Assembly (NCBI GenBank): GCA_033675265.1
Contig: JAUJYZ010000791.1
Span: forward strand, 1-64,000
Direction: 5' to 3'
DNA from: Actinostola sp. cb2023
Lineage: Eukaryota; Cnidaria; Anthozoa; Actiniaria; Actinostolidae
Length of the DNA: 64,000 nucleotides
The notes beneath the pieces were generated by a model, which saw nothing but the letters and a program-made list of their open reading frames with translations, had not been told where the DNA came from and searched no databases. The position numbers and the translations under genes were made by a program. Of the stretch, positions 1 through 12,300 are shown in pieces; the stretch's first letter is position 1, and each line of letters opens with the position of its first letter.

Positions 1-262
1 TCATATCGACATTCAATCACGGGCCTTCACCGATGAGCAATGCAACTGTCAGTAGTTGCACATCAGTGCATACCCTGTTAATTTACACTCTGTTGTCGAT
101 TTGTGGCTTTTTAAGAATTAAGAAGCTCATTTTTCAACTAGTGTGCCACAGGCGCCACTGAGTATATACTTATACAGATGTAAAATTTTCAGCCCTTGTC
201 CTCTCCCCACACCCTGCAATAATTTTTGGATTATCCCCCTGCCACTTTTGCATGTTTAACTA

Positions 263-468
263 ATAGGGGTGTCGAATGGTCCCCCGCAAAGTCAGAGTCT
301 CACAAATTGGGTCAAATTTCGCGGGTCCTAGGTCTCGTTTTTTCGCAAAGCCATCCCTGGCTGAATTTGAAAACAAAAGAAAATCGGTGAAAAAGCGTCT
401 AAGGCTCGCAAATTTATGCCTTGTCTCGGATCTCGCAAAGGTCCTGCCTTGACATTCGATACCCCTAC
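263..468. mobile_element. MITE family A copy (GGGGTRTCGAATGG ends)
   Basis: Short element with inverted ends AGGGGTGTCGAATGGTC and CATTCGATACCCCTA, rich in GAGAC/GTCTC and TCGCAAA words. Mirror copy at 37231-37444. Confidence 0.75.
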
Positions 469-530
469 TAATTAATTTATGTAATTACGAGTACTGGTTC
501 ACCCTTCCTTTGCATAACCTTCACAACTAG

Positions 531-3500
531 AAGGTGGAAATGATGACTACAAAGAAAAGATGGAGAAAATTCAATCCCTATGCTTCCAGGTATGGTTAGT
601 ACTGTATCACAATCAATTCACCTTGAGGCCAGCACTTCCTATTACATTTATTAGACCAGTATCCAGTATCCGAATGTACGTTCCACTACATTGTACTGTA
701 TGGGGCTTGATCTACGAATAAACACATCTCACATCGCAAGAGCTAGATCCCTTGTTTGCTAAAGTTATGGCACTCTTAAGTTTACTTGTATGAACAAAAG
801 AAACAATCAGTAACCACACCACATCTCAGATATAACTATTGTTAATGGGTAGAATTATGTGTTCTGTTTCTTAGCGTAATGCTAATCTGAATGGCTGGTC
901 GATATCCTGAAACCTTGCGGAGGAAATGGGGTTGATGGTATCTGTCCACATGGAAAAAGAAACCTCGTCCCATTTGCTCAAATGTATTTTGTATTAATTC
1001 AGTGACAGGAGGAAATTAAAGTATGCATGACCCACATATAACAGTATTAAACCGTGACTCTAGTGTCTACTTCCCACATACCCCTATTCCACATATCATT
1101 GCCCCACCAAAAGCAACAATTTATAAGCAAGAAGCTGATGACCACAAAGGGCATTGGGACTTTCCCCGTTATATTCCATTGTATTTTATTAATTCTTCCT
1201 AGACATTTGACACTGCATTTTTCAAAATGGCCGAATAGTTCTAATGATTGCTATTCACCCTCTAGGGGATCTTCTCAGTCCCACAGATAAAATTAATTAA
1301 TTAGGAGATTCCCAAAAGTCCTTTTTCGTTTGTCCTTGTTTCTTTTATGCTTGCGGCCCAGACAACGATATCGGAATAGGTGGATATGCCTTCCGAACGC
1401 CTTATCAATTAGCCTTTTCACTGTCATTGCTGGCACTTCATAGGACCATTAGCTCTACAGCAGCTGTTTTATTAGGGAGCATTGCAAGATGACACTACTA
1501 CTGTCTGCGATGGACTAGTCTATAGGACCTCTGACTAATTCAAATTTGATTAAACCCTGCAATACTTTAGGTCCTTACTTGCATACACTTATGTATCCAG
1601 CATTATAGTAGCATGGTCACAGCTTTTAAGCATCGCACTGTACATTCAGTCCAGTGTGAGAATATCTGATGAGTTATACATGTAGTTTTAGATGTTCTTT
1701 ATCATTTCAGGCAAAACCTCTGCTTACACAAAAATGGTTTCAAAGTGATCATTTGCATCCCTTCTCCTGCGGAGGCCCACCTACACTTAAACCAGGAGGT
1801 ACATACACAAGTTTCAGCACTATAGCACAGTCCACCCGGGCTGTGTAGTCTCCTGCACAGTTGCTTGTAGCCCTAGACCGTAAACAGCCATACTTTTCTC
1901 CGACCTCAGTCCAAGAGAGTTGAGTTTCAATATGTGCAACTCAATTATTGAGTCGTTGATCATCCGCGAGCGAATGGGCAAGATGAAAATGGCGAGGCCT
2001 CATTTTTTGGCACCCGATAACCAATTCAAATCAAAAGTCACTCTGCTTGACAGAGTTTTGCTAAAAATAGGGCTTGTAGCCTCATCATGCAATGCAATGC
2101 TCTTTGTGTAATAGATACAATATGACAGCTGAACCTTCATGGTATTTAGCCATGGCGAGCCGAATTTTCAGGCCGCAAATATTGTATCTGCTTATGAAAA
2201 AAAATCAACTATGTATAACGTGGATGTTTTACTATAATTGGAGTTTTATAGAATTTTGGTGCCGAGAACAATCCAAGTTAAATTTGAATCAATTAGGACG
2301 ATTTGTAATCGATTTACATATGTCTGCTAGGCTTATGATTTCTATTGTATTTCCCTCATTATTATCAGGAATTTGATAAATGCAATCCTAGACCCTTTGC
2401 ATAATGCACAAATCAGAAATGCAAGATTGTATCTTATGCCTCTTTATGAAGCACATGAAGCATTGTCTCTTTAAAAGGCCCATGCTTTTGTTTTACACAC
2501 AGGATGTATCTTCATATTATTTGTGGCTGTTATGCAAAGTTTTTGATGAGGAGACAAAGATGAGAGAGACCTTAATAGATAGTGGAGTATTGCTTGGCCG
2601 GTCGCAAATCAGCTGTTAAAAGTCATTGGAATCTCCTTATTTACCTTTATATTGAGGGTCCCAAACACCATCACACATGTACTATCAAGCCGAGACTATT
2701 CTATTGAAATGTTTCAATTTCCAAAACGACCTCTATAGAGCACTAAGCACCACATTTACTAATTTTTGAGAATATTGAACCCTCATTGGTCCTCTGTACC
2801 TTGATGGCGATGAGATACATGTATCACTGATATCAACACATGAATGGCTGGCATGAATGAACTTGACGTGCGTATTTTGTATATATTGATTTTTCATTTA
2901 CGTTTCAGAGTACACCATTTTAGATTTGCATTTTTAATGAAACAACAAATACTTTCTATGTCTTCTTGATGTAATGTGCTGGCGAGGGACACCCAGTGTT
3001 CGACCAGTGAGGTATGCCAATCTGGTCGGCTGTATAGGGCATGGGTGGCGAGGGAGGCTCGCATTGTGAAAGGGGCGGAGATGATCAATGGAAAATTTGA
3101 ATTAAACCCCCCCGCTAAAAGGACACTAATCTGGACATGGCCTAAGCTTTATTTGAACCCCTAAAAGATCCATTCTAAAACAGACCATCGAGACCAACAC
3201 CAGTATGATAGCATTTCCAATTTCTTCAGTATTTTTCCCCTAAATGATATCTTGATGACTAGAAGTATTGGTGTTTAAATCGTAGTGGTACTGCTAGGAG
3301 TTGTTATTCTGGTAATCTTTCAGGGTTAAAAAAAAAAAATCTAGGTTATTTTCCAAATTTCCGACACATCCCCACCTCTCTTTATATTTGAGTCACACCC
3401 CCCCCCCCCCCCCCCCCTCTGGGGATTCCACTTGCTATAATGAATGCAAGAACTCTTTGATGCTCAGCTGATTATAAAGTGGTTAATTTGAACATTACCT

Positions 3501-5219
3501 ATTTTGTTTTCACAATATGATTTTTTAAATCTTTTTTTCAGACAGAGTTTCGCTTTTACTGGCTTCAAACTAAACTTCAAGAAGATCAAAGATTAAGTCA
3601 AACATCGTCATTAAATCCCGTATGTAGCTTCGTCCTTTGTGATCTCCCTGTAGAAAGAGAGAAGGATTACTTGCCCACCCCTCCCCCTCGTTTATTTTTA
3701 GCCTTCAATCCTCCTCTCTTTGGCGACAGGTATTTGAGTTTTCCTGAAACAGTGATGACTTTACGTTGTTGTTTTACGTTACGTTGTTGTTTACGTAAGT
3801 CTGCGCAAGTCTACGTACGTTTTTCATCTTCCGTTGAACTTGCGTTTCCGTTTTGACATCTACTTGCTGATTTGAGTTTTACTGTCTTTTTCCGGTTTGC
3901 GCGCGAATTGACCATGATCATGATCATGATGAGATGATGATGGTGGTGGTGTTGATGATGTTTGGTGATATTGATATAAATGTTGGTGGTGGTGATGATG
4001 ATTGTGGTGGCGAAGATGGTGATGGTGAAGATGGTGGTGGTGTTGATGATGATGGTGTTTGATGATTGTGGTGGGTGGTATTGATGATGGTGGTGATGGT
4101 GATGGTGTTGATAATGATCGTATTGATGGTGTTGATGACGGTGGTGGTAATGATGGTGGTGGTGGTGGCTTTGATGATGGTGGTGTTGATGATGGTGATG
4201 GTGTTGATAATGATCGTATTGACGGTGTTGATGACGGTGGTTAATGATGATGATGATGGTGTTGATAATGATCGTATTGATGACGGGGGTGGTAATGATG
4301 ATGATGGTGGTGTTTATGATGATGATGGTGGTGTTGATAATGATCGTATTGATGGTGTTGATGACGGTGGTGGTAATGATGATGATGGTGGTGGTGATAG
4401 TGTTGATAATGATCGTATTGATGGTGTTGATGACGGTGGTGGTAATGATGATGATGGTGGTGTTGATAGTTATTTATTCCATCAACGTTTCTCTGTAGTA
4501 CAAGTTTCAGGTACTTGGCTATCATTCTTGTGTGTCACAACAAATCAAAACAGCAGTGGAGTCTCCACCATTTGAGGTACGTTATAGACGTCGTTGTTGC
4601 TAACACCTTCTGTTGATGGTGAAGGTCATAGTGGGAGAGGGGTATTGGTCGCGATACAAGGGAAACATATGTAATTATTATTATTATTATGATTATTAAT
4701 ATTAATAATATTATTATTATTATTATTATTATATTTTTTACTGCTATTATTTTTGCCGTCTTCAAGGTTGATGGCTTGTTATTCTCTACCACATACGTAG
4801 CCACTACAATCCTGGTAGGTCGCCCCTCGTGGGATGGCTAAAAGTATACATGTTACCAGAAATTTTAAACATCCCTATCAACACTGAACTGACAGCCAAA
4901 ACTCCTCGTGTAAATAAAATGACACTACTGAAAAATAACGCAGAATTAAAGGATACAACTGACGATAAAACCGCTGAGGAAAGAGCCGAGGTGGACAAAA
5001 TATAAAGCAACTATACAAACAGAAAATATGGAAGTGGAGAGAAAGGAAAAAAAGAAGAGTCCAAAGACTAGACATTAACAAAAAATGTGCCGGAGTTGGT
5101 TTGTGAAGAAGCCGAAACGACAGCAATGGAAGTGGTGCCGAAGTCTTCTCGACGGCGACGAAAAAAAGACTAAAAAAGATGTAAATATGGCAGAGATGGA
5201 AGAGGAAAATGAGAATTGA
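531..5219 (+). pseudogene. SNUPN: Broken copy of snurportin-1 exons 4-10 (left arm)
   Basis: This is the mirror of the intact right-arm gene. Approximate exons: 4 at 531-589, 5 at 875-987, 6 at 1711-1798, 7 at 2909-3011, 8 at 3542-3619, 9 at 4511-4576, 10 at 4767-5219. Exons 8 and 9 are intact with good splice sites (26 and 22 codons). Exons 4-7 carry many one-base insertions; exon 7, for example, has extra bases in the segments for ILDCIF, VLDVM, WRGHP and FDSE. Exon 10 has an extra CT in the segment for LLFYH plus several A-run changes, so the frame collapses. Exons 1-3 would lie left of the window. The errors are mostly small insertions, as in unpolished long-read sequence; a decayed true duplicate is the alternative. 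Confidence 0.85.
3910..4475. repeat. (GAT/GGT)n tandem array in SNUPN intron (left arm)
   Basis: Degenerate repeat of GATGGTGTTGATGACGGTGG and GATAATGATCGTATT units inside the intron between SNUPN exons 8 and 9. The long open frames it produces (Val/Met, Asp/Gly or His-rich) are by-products of the repeat. Mirror at 33245-33813, where one stretch is a few units longer. Confidence 0.9.
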
Positions 5220-5506
5220 AACTGAGAAAAATGGAAGAAAAACTGGAGGGATTGGGGGTAGAGTGTAATAGATACAAGGCTAAGAGGTTTGTTACACACC
5301 CTAATATTTATCGTCTGTTAGATAGACTATTTTATTTTGAGTTCATAACGCGGTGCGAGTTTCCTTCAGTAATTACCTAGAGACACAACGAGAATGATTT
5401 CTTCATAGCAACTCGAGATAGTACGCTCAGCAGCGTAGTTATAGGTTGAATAAAATTCTTAATCAGAAACTGAGTACATAGTGAAGATTGTAACGTAATG
5501 AGTCGT

Positions 5507-5658
5507 CTTGAGAAGGTTGGCATTAGATTCCATCCGCCTCAAAACCGCCCTTGGCCGACTAAACAATAGAACGAATCTATTGTGTTACTGCATCGTTCTA
5601 TTGTTGTATCAGTCCAAGGTGGTTTTGAGGGATGGAATCTAATGCCAACCTCTTTAGA
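5507..5658. mobile_element. Fold-back MITE 3' of SNUPN (left arm)
   Basis: Arms GAGAAGGTTGGCATTAGATT and AATCTAATGCCAACCTCTTT continue inward through TCAAAACCGCCCTTGG and CCAAGGTGGTTTTGA to an ACAATAGAACGA/TCGTTCTATTGT core, making a near-complete hairpin. Mirror at 32079-32231. Confidence 0.75.
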
Positions 5659-6016
5659 ACTCACTACTGACTACTACGATTGACTACAAAATCACGAGGT
5701 ACTCGACGGTGACGTGGATGCCTCGTACCTTTGAAATCGGGTTTGAAATCCGCGATGTGATACCGCTTAGGAAGGGTTCATAATTTATCTGCTGGGGGGG
5801 AAGAGGGGCTATGGGGATTTTACATTTTGAAAGAATATTTTTGGGTGCCCCTCCCCCTCCCCCCACTCAAATTTAACATGTTTTTCAGTGGAGAATCCTG
5901 CTGGTTCACGTTTTTTATTCTGATTGATCTAAGTAGATGTTTCTTTATGGATCCCCCTTTTTTCGAGTCTTGACTGTCTTGACTCTCAAATCTCAATATT
6001 CTCCCTCCCCCCCCCT

Positions 6017-6048
<32 letters not shown>

Positions 6049-6464
6049 CTCAGATTTGATGTCTTTTACTGTGTCTGTCAGCAAATTAAATAATGACAGT
6101 TACAGATTTAATTTCATATATTTCGACCCCCTAACATTTTTTTTGCGAAGCTTCTGAGGCGTCGCAAATTAACCGCAAGATGCAAAGGATGATGATAATG
6201 AAGACTTAATTTCAAGAGCATATAAAAGTGAAAACACACTTGCATTTGTGGCCCTCAAGTTTTTGTTCCTTTTAGGGATGAAAATTATATTTTTTCATTC
6301 CACTCCAACTAATTGGAAGATACTCGGGTACCTCTTAGGGGTCGTTTTAAAAATGGAACCCCCCCCCCCCCCATTTTTTTTATATGATAATAGAAGAGAT
6401 ATCTAACTTTCTTGAGGAAACCAAAATAAAACAGGAAATAAAGAATGAAAAAAAATTAAAACTG

Positions 6465-6730
6465 TCATGGATGGGATTCGAACCCAAGACCCTCAGGTTC
6501 AAAAGACTTCAATGCCGGTAATTTATCCAAAAAGGCCCATACACCCAGACGTTTTGCTGAGTCACCGTATGTTACGTATAGGATGAAGATTTCGGCCCCA
6601 ACCGCGCTATCGGGCATTACATCAATCAGCTTAGTAGTCGAAGAGGGAGGGAACAGTCGGATCCTAGGCCCACTAAATAACTGCCCCGCACCACTAGGCT
6701 ATCGTGCACGCTTGTTGATTTGGAGCTAGG
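6465..6730 (-). repeat. tRNA-like SINE remnant (left arm)
   Basis: On the minus strand GGGTTCGAATCCCATCC forms a tRNA T-arm/B-box, preceded by CTGAGGGTC as in a variable loop; TAGCCTAGTGG farther upstream resembles an A-box but lies too far away for a working tRNA. Followed by a poly-C tract at 6360-6372. Mirror at about 31035-31280. Probably a SINE fragment or tRNA pseudogene. Confidence 0.45.
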
Positions 6731-7243
6731 ACAACATAACCTTGTGTATCCTGCGAATGGACTGTCGATTGTTGTGCAAATTACTATGGTCCCGTGGCTC
6801 GCGCACTGAAACAGTACAGCGCGTTAGAAGCACATGGCCCGGTCCGTCCGGTCGATTCCTCGGCGTTGCACCGATTTTGTTTTTTTACTGTTCGTTTGAA
6901 AGAACATTTTTATACTCACAAAAATGATTATTTTAAAATGCTGCTTCAAGTTAAATAAGCATATGAGAACTGTCATTACAAAATGGGTCTTAGTCAACAA
7001 GACCCGTTTTGAAAACACAGACTTCTAAAATAACCTCGAGTTTACGCATGCATGCTCGACGATCCAGCGGTTTTTGACCGACGCTCCGCGAAGCAAACAC
7101 CGCTGGACCTCGAGCGCATGCGCATGGAGTTAGTAGATTTTCTCTTCTATTTTGACGATATTGGAGCATGAAAGCGTAAATATAGCCACGAACTAAAGTT
7201 CAATAGTTGATGAACATCTGTGATGCAATTATTTTTTACTATA

Positions 7244-8747
7244 CAGTGTGTTGCCCTAAATACCGGCCGTACCCTAATCCGGCCATTTTAACTTTAAAGC
7301 GCTGTGATTTCTCGAATATTTCAAAAAATGACAAACAAGATAATCGTATGAATTATTGATGAGTTTAGGTTTATTAACTCCTGTTGTAAGATTCCTGACC
7401 GCTTTTTAGGCCGGAATTCAAATGTGTTTTGAAAGTTGGTAAAATAATCGCTTCAGTAACTTTCATGTTTTCGTGCATCTCAAGTCATGCGGGCAAAGTC
7501 TTCAAACATTTCCTCGTAAATTATGGAACGTAAACAGATTATATTTGGCAGAAATACGACGTTAATGAGTAGCTTTGGACACAAAGAAAAACAATCATGA
7601 ACGGCTTAAATAAACGAAAGTTCAGGTCAGGTGAAATTACGTGCATATTTTGGTAGGTATGCCTAAATCCGGCCACAAGTCACATACAAAACAGAGCGGG
7701 AAAAGTGGCCGGATTACCTGAAACCATAGTTATTAACTATGCTGAAACAGAAGCCCGAGCTTTCCGGATCGAACTTTCAGATCGGAAATACACATACAAT
7801 TTGATTTTCAAAGCGGAATTTCCAGTTTTTCCGGGTAAATGGTAAGCACTCTAGATGTCATTGTGGGCGCAGGAGAGACCCGTTATACAGGGTTCCCAAT
7901 GAAGTAGTAGAGGAGGGTCTTTTTTCGGTCTTTTTACAATTGATCTTTACAATCTTTTCATGTAGAATGACTTAAAAAAGTCCTTTATTATAGCAATGCG
8001 GGAAAAAAATAGGTAAAACGATGGAAGATAATGTAAAACTTACCGAGCAATTCCTGCTTATTTATGGCCGGAATTTAGGGCAACCTGGCCGAACTTAGGG
8101 CATCTACCTCGATCAGTATTTTTGAATATAGCAAGCTCAATGTTGAATTAAAACAAATGTCAATTTGTGACAAGGTAGGTGAAAGAGAAATCTAGCCTTT
8201 GACTGATTTTTAGACCGCTACTATTTTTCTAAAGTAAGATACAGCGATTAATGCAAAAAGCGATTTGATTTTCAAAGCGGAATTTCCAGTTTTTCCGGGT
8301 AAATGGTAAGCACTCTAGATGTCATTGTGGGCGCAGGAGAGACCCGTTATACAGGGTTCCCAATGAAGTAGTAGAGGAGGGTCTTTTTTCGGTCTTTTTA
8401 CAATTTATCTTTACAATCTTTTCATGTAGAATGACTTAAAAAGTCCTTTATTATAGCAATGCGGAAAAAAATAGGTAAAACGATGGAAGATAATGTAAAA
8501 CTTACCGAGCAATTCCTGCTTATTTATGGCCGGAATTTAGGGCAACCTGGCCGAACTTAGGGCATCTACCTCGATCAGTATTTTTGAATATAGCAAGCTC
8601 AATGTTGAATTAAAACAAATGTCAATTTGTGACAAGGTAGGTGAAAGAGAAATCTAGCCTTTGACTGATTTTTAGACCGCTACTATTTTTCTAAAGTAAG
8701 ATACAGCGATTAATGCAAAAAGCGGCCGGATTTAGGGCAACACACTG
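7244..8747. mobile_element. TA-flanked TIR element, copy with internal duplication
   Basis: Starts CAGTGTGTTGCCCTAAATAC and ends GGATTTAGGGCAACACACTG, with TA on both sides, as in Tc1/mariner-type insertions. Interior has further CCGGCC/GGCCGG words and no transposase frame, so it is non-autonomous. Bases 7799-8262 are repeated in tandem at 8263-8726. The mirror copy at 29460-30500 has only one unit and is 1,041 bp. Confidence 0.85.
7799..8726. repeat. 464-bp direct tandem duplication inside the TIR element
   Basis: ATTTGATTTTCAAAGCGG starts at 7799 and again at 8263, and the following about 460 bp match nearly base for base, ending in AATGCAAAAAGCG. Present only in the left arm. Confidence 0.85.
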
Positions 8748-8874
8748 TACGAACAATATTTCGTATGTATTGATCTAATAGAGGATACTCTGTGAAGTTA
8801 TGCATGGCTTAGGTGCCGGATATCCCCTCCCTCGCTGGCCTAGTTGAGCCTTTTGGTTATGACCTGGTTATGAC

Positions 8875-9157
8875 CTACAATCTTGGACAAAACTCGTTGA
8901 GACACTACGAATTTTGTAGACATTAGAGCTGATAATTTATAGGATCGCAAAAGCACTTCTTGATATTTCTTTAACCCCCCTCCCCCAGTTCAATGTTGAT
9001 ATTTCGGAAACTAGACACACGAGGCATGATTTTGGACAACGAACAGCATTGAGTTGGGGGGAAGGGGGGAAAGAGGAAAGAGGCTAATCCCCTTTGTAAG
9101 CCGAATTGTACCCACAACTTGGAAGTGTCTCAACGCCGGTTTTGTCCAAGATTGTAG
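8875..9157. mobile_element. TIR MITE (CTACAATCTTGGACAAAAC ends), left arm
   Basis: Terminal inverted repeats CTACAATCTTGGACAAAAC and GTTTTGTCCAAGATTGTAG extend inward to TTGAGACACT/AGTGTCTCAA. About 283 bp, upstream of the GLD-2 5' exon. Mirror at 29051-29332. Confidence 0.8.
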
Positions 9158-9399
9158 TTATATATATATAGCACATATACAAATTAATAAATTAATCGGT
9201 AATTCAAATAAAAAATGTTGTGATGTTACTTTGACGGGCACCACACAGGAAATGTTGCATACAAGTAGGTGAGTGACTTGCGTAGGGCCGAAAGGGAAGG
9301 AAAGAAAAGGTGGAGGGGAAGGCTAAGGTGGGGATCCGAAGTATTTGTTCAGAAAAACACGGTCTTGGTATTGCCTACCACAGGTAGCCCAACAACACT

Positions 9400-12300
9400 T
9401 TTTTTAAAAATGGCGCCAAGAGGCTCAAAATATCTTTGCACAGCGGACTGGTTGTTCTAAAAACATGGCGGAACACAGAAAGTGACGACGACAGAAGGTT
9501 GAATTATGCTTCGCTGTTCCAAGAATATTCTTCAGCAAAAGAGGTATGTTTTTTTTGTAAAGTTATTCTACTTTGTTCGTATATGTGTTTAAAGTCAAAT
9601 ACCTTGAGTTTAAGTCAACTTTTTAATGAATTTAATACGGCTTGCCATACCTTTGCTCTGTCAAACTTTCTCTGTAAAAATTCTTTTTCTTTTTGCCAAG
9701 ACGAACACGTTCGAAGCAGCGAGCAAACGAGAGAGAATTTTTAGAGATAGTTTAGAGAACCTTCTGTGAGAGAGTTTGACAGAGCCTTTGGAACCTAGAA
9801 TCAATAAGTGGTTCTTGTTTTTAGTTAACTTATGATAGACTGAAACGTTTTCGATTAGCGTTCTCCTTGAATGGAAGTATGTAAGCTTAAGCTTATATAC
9901 TTAAGTTAAATCTTCTTTTATGTAGTTTTATAGCTAGAGTTTACTATATATACTAAAGTACATGGTACATTAGAGTGATGGCACTTAACTTGTGAAATTA
10001 AACAAAATCTAATTATAGTTAAGTTATTGACTAATAGTCAAATCAAAACAAAAGAAAACAATGGAATTACAGTTTATTAATATCTACATGGCTAATATCT
10101 GTTTCACGGGTTTAATAAGTGCCATCACTCTATTATTATTATTATCATTATTATTTATTTGTGGTCTCTAAGTTTAGTTTCCTATTCACAGATGTAGAGC
10201 TGCCATGTAGAAATGCTGTGAATAAACCGTTATTATTATTATTATTATAGAAATGGAAACTTATGAGGAATATACAGAACAAATGTTCGGAAAAAAATGA
10301 CGTACAAACCGCATCACGCAGTCACAGTAGTCATATTAGTAAAGTACATTATTATTATTATTAATTGAAAATTATGTGTCTTTTTCAAGGTTCAAAACTG
10401 CAATGAGTTCAAACTTTACTTCACCGTCATCTTTACTCCACAATTTGGCGAATGTCCCACTTCTATGCAACGTCCTTGAAAGACAGATGTACGAAGAGTC
10501 TCAAACACAGAGCACAGCAATGAACTATCCTAACTCTAGTAGCCATGCACACTCACTTGTACAACATAATTTCATCGATTCAATCAACTTCACTAATTAC
10601 AATGCCTACCATTCGCATGAGGGACATCCAAAGCAGGACAGACACAATAGACGGCACAGTCTGCCCAACTGGCAAGGATCGCATTCTACGACAGGCAGTA
10701 ATGTATATCGTTATGGCTTCATACAGCCAAATGTGTATCCGACGGGAAGTCACATGTTTAGAAATAGCACCGATACATTACATCCCTTGGCTAACTTGCC
10801 AGAAGATGAATCGAATACCAGGAATTATCCACCTAGCTCTAGTGTCATTTCACACTTAGACTTGGAATCGAGGCACATAGGGCAATCACGAGATCACAAC
10901 ACATCAAACAATGCAAAACATTCTTCTTTAGACCACTCACAAACTGACAGCATTCCTAGTGTAAGTCTGACAAACAGTAAAGAAAGAAGTTTACCCAAAG
11001 AAAAAACCATAGTTACTAGGACTGTTAATTCGTCAAGAAGATCAAGCGCACCACTGTCACATCATGGTAATAAAAGAAAAATCGGATCGGAATTGGAAAA
11101 TGGGGATAGTGTTTTTGTTGGAACCAGTAAAGACAGTGTGGATAATGCTAAAACTAATGAGAAGCAAGGGCTTAAAAGAAGACATTATTCAGAGGTTACA
11201 CCAGGTCAGTGATTATTTTGTGTTATTTAGTGATAGAATTTCAAGATCTTGACAAGGTCATGACAGATCTTGGGTGACAACGTAATTTCTTGCACGATAC
11301 TGATACATGATACTATAAGATCACAGTCAGGATGTTCAATACAATAACTTTATAATATAAGAGGGAGACGTACAATGTACTAACCATCTTGTAAGATATT
11401 TCCATGATGGTGAATTACAATGTAGTATTGATTGTTTGCACTGGTACATGTACATCATTCTTTAAATGGATGAATATGAATGGATATGAGAGAATGGATG
11501 GATATGAGTGAATGGATATGAGAGAATGGATGGATATGAGAGAATGGATGGATATGAGAGAATGGATGGATATGAGTGAATGGATGAATGAATGAATATG
11601 AATGAATGAATGGATATGAGAGAATGGATGGATATGAGAGAATGGATGGATATGAGAGAATGGATGGATATGAGTGAATGGGTGGATGAATGAATATGAA
11701 TGAATGAATGAGTGTCCCCGATTAGTGTACCACTTGTGGTATGCTAGAAGTCATGACACGTTAATAAAGTTTATGTGTAATGGATATGAGAGAATGGATG
11801 GATATGAGTGAATGGATGGATATGAGAGAATGGATGGATATGAGAGAATGGATGGATATGAGTGAATGGATGTATGAATGAATGGATGGATATGAGAGAA
11901 TGGATGAATATGAGTGTATGGATGGATGAATGAATATGAATGAATGAATGGATAAATATGAATGAATATGAATGAATGGATATGAATGGATGGATGAATA
12001 TGAATGAATGAATGGATGAATATGAATGAATGGATGAATATAAATGAATGGATGAATATAAATGAAAGGATGAATATGAATGGATGAATGAATGAATGAA
12101 TGAATATGAATTATCCAAGCACTTCATTTTGAATGAATAAAATATTTAAAATGAACGAAAAGTGCAAACAAAATGAATATCTAGAACTGAACAGCATATT
12201 ATCGAATCATGATCCTTATTGCAAGATTCTCACCATTAAAGGGTTCAATGAGGACTCCTACACTAACAAAAAAGATGAGAAGAGCTAGTGGTCCTGACAA

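Noticed and set aside
6465..6545. Functional tRNA gene
   Set aside because: Only the T-arm is convincing; the A-box is missing or about 220 bp away.
10376..10402. Start of the GLD-2 exon frame at GTG 10376
   Set aside because: The acceptor AG ends at 10389 and the first ATG in the exon is at 10403.
11461..12115. Possible CRISPR-like array
   Set aside because: Units are contiguous with no unique spacers; the context is a eukaryotic intron.
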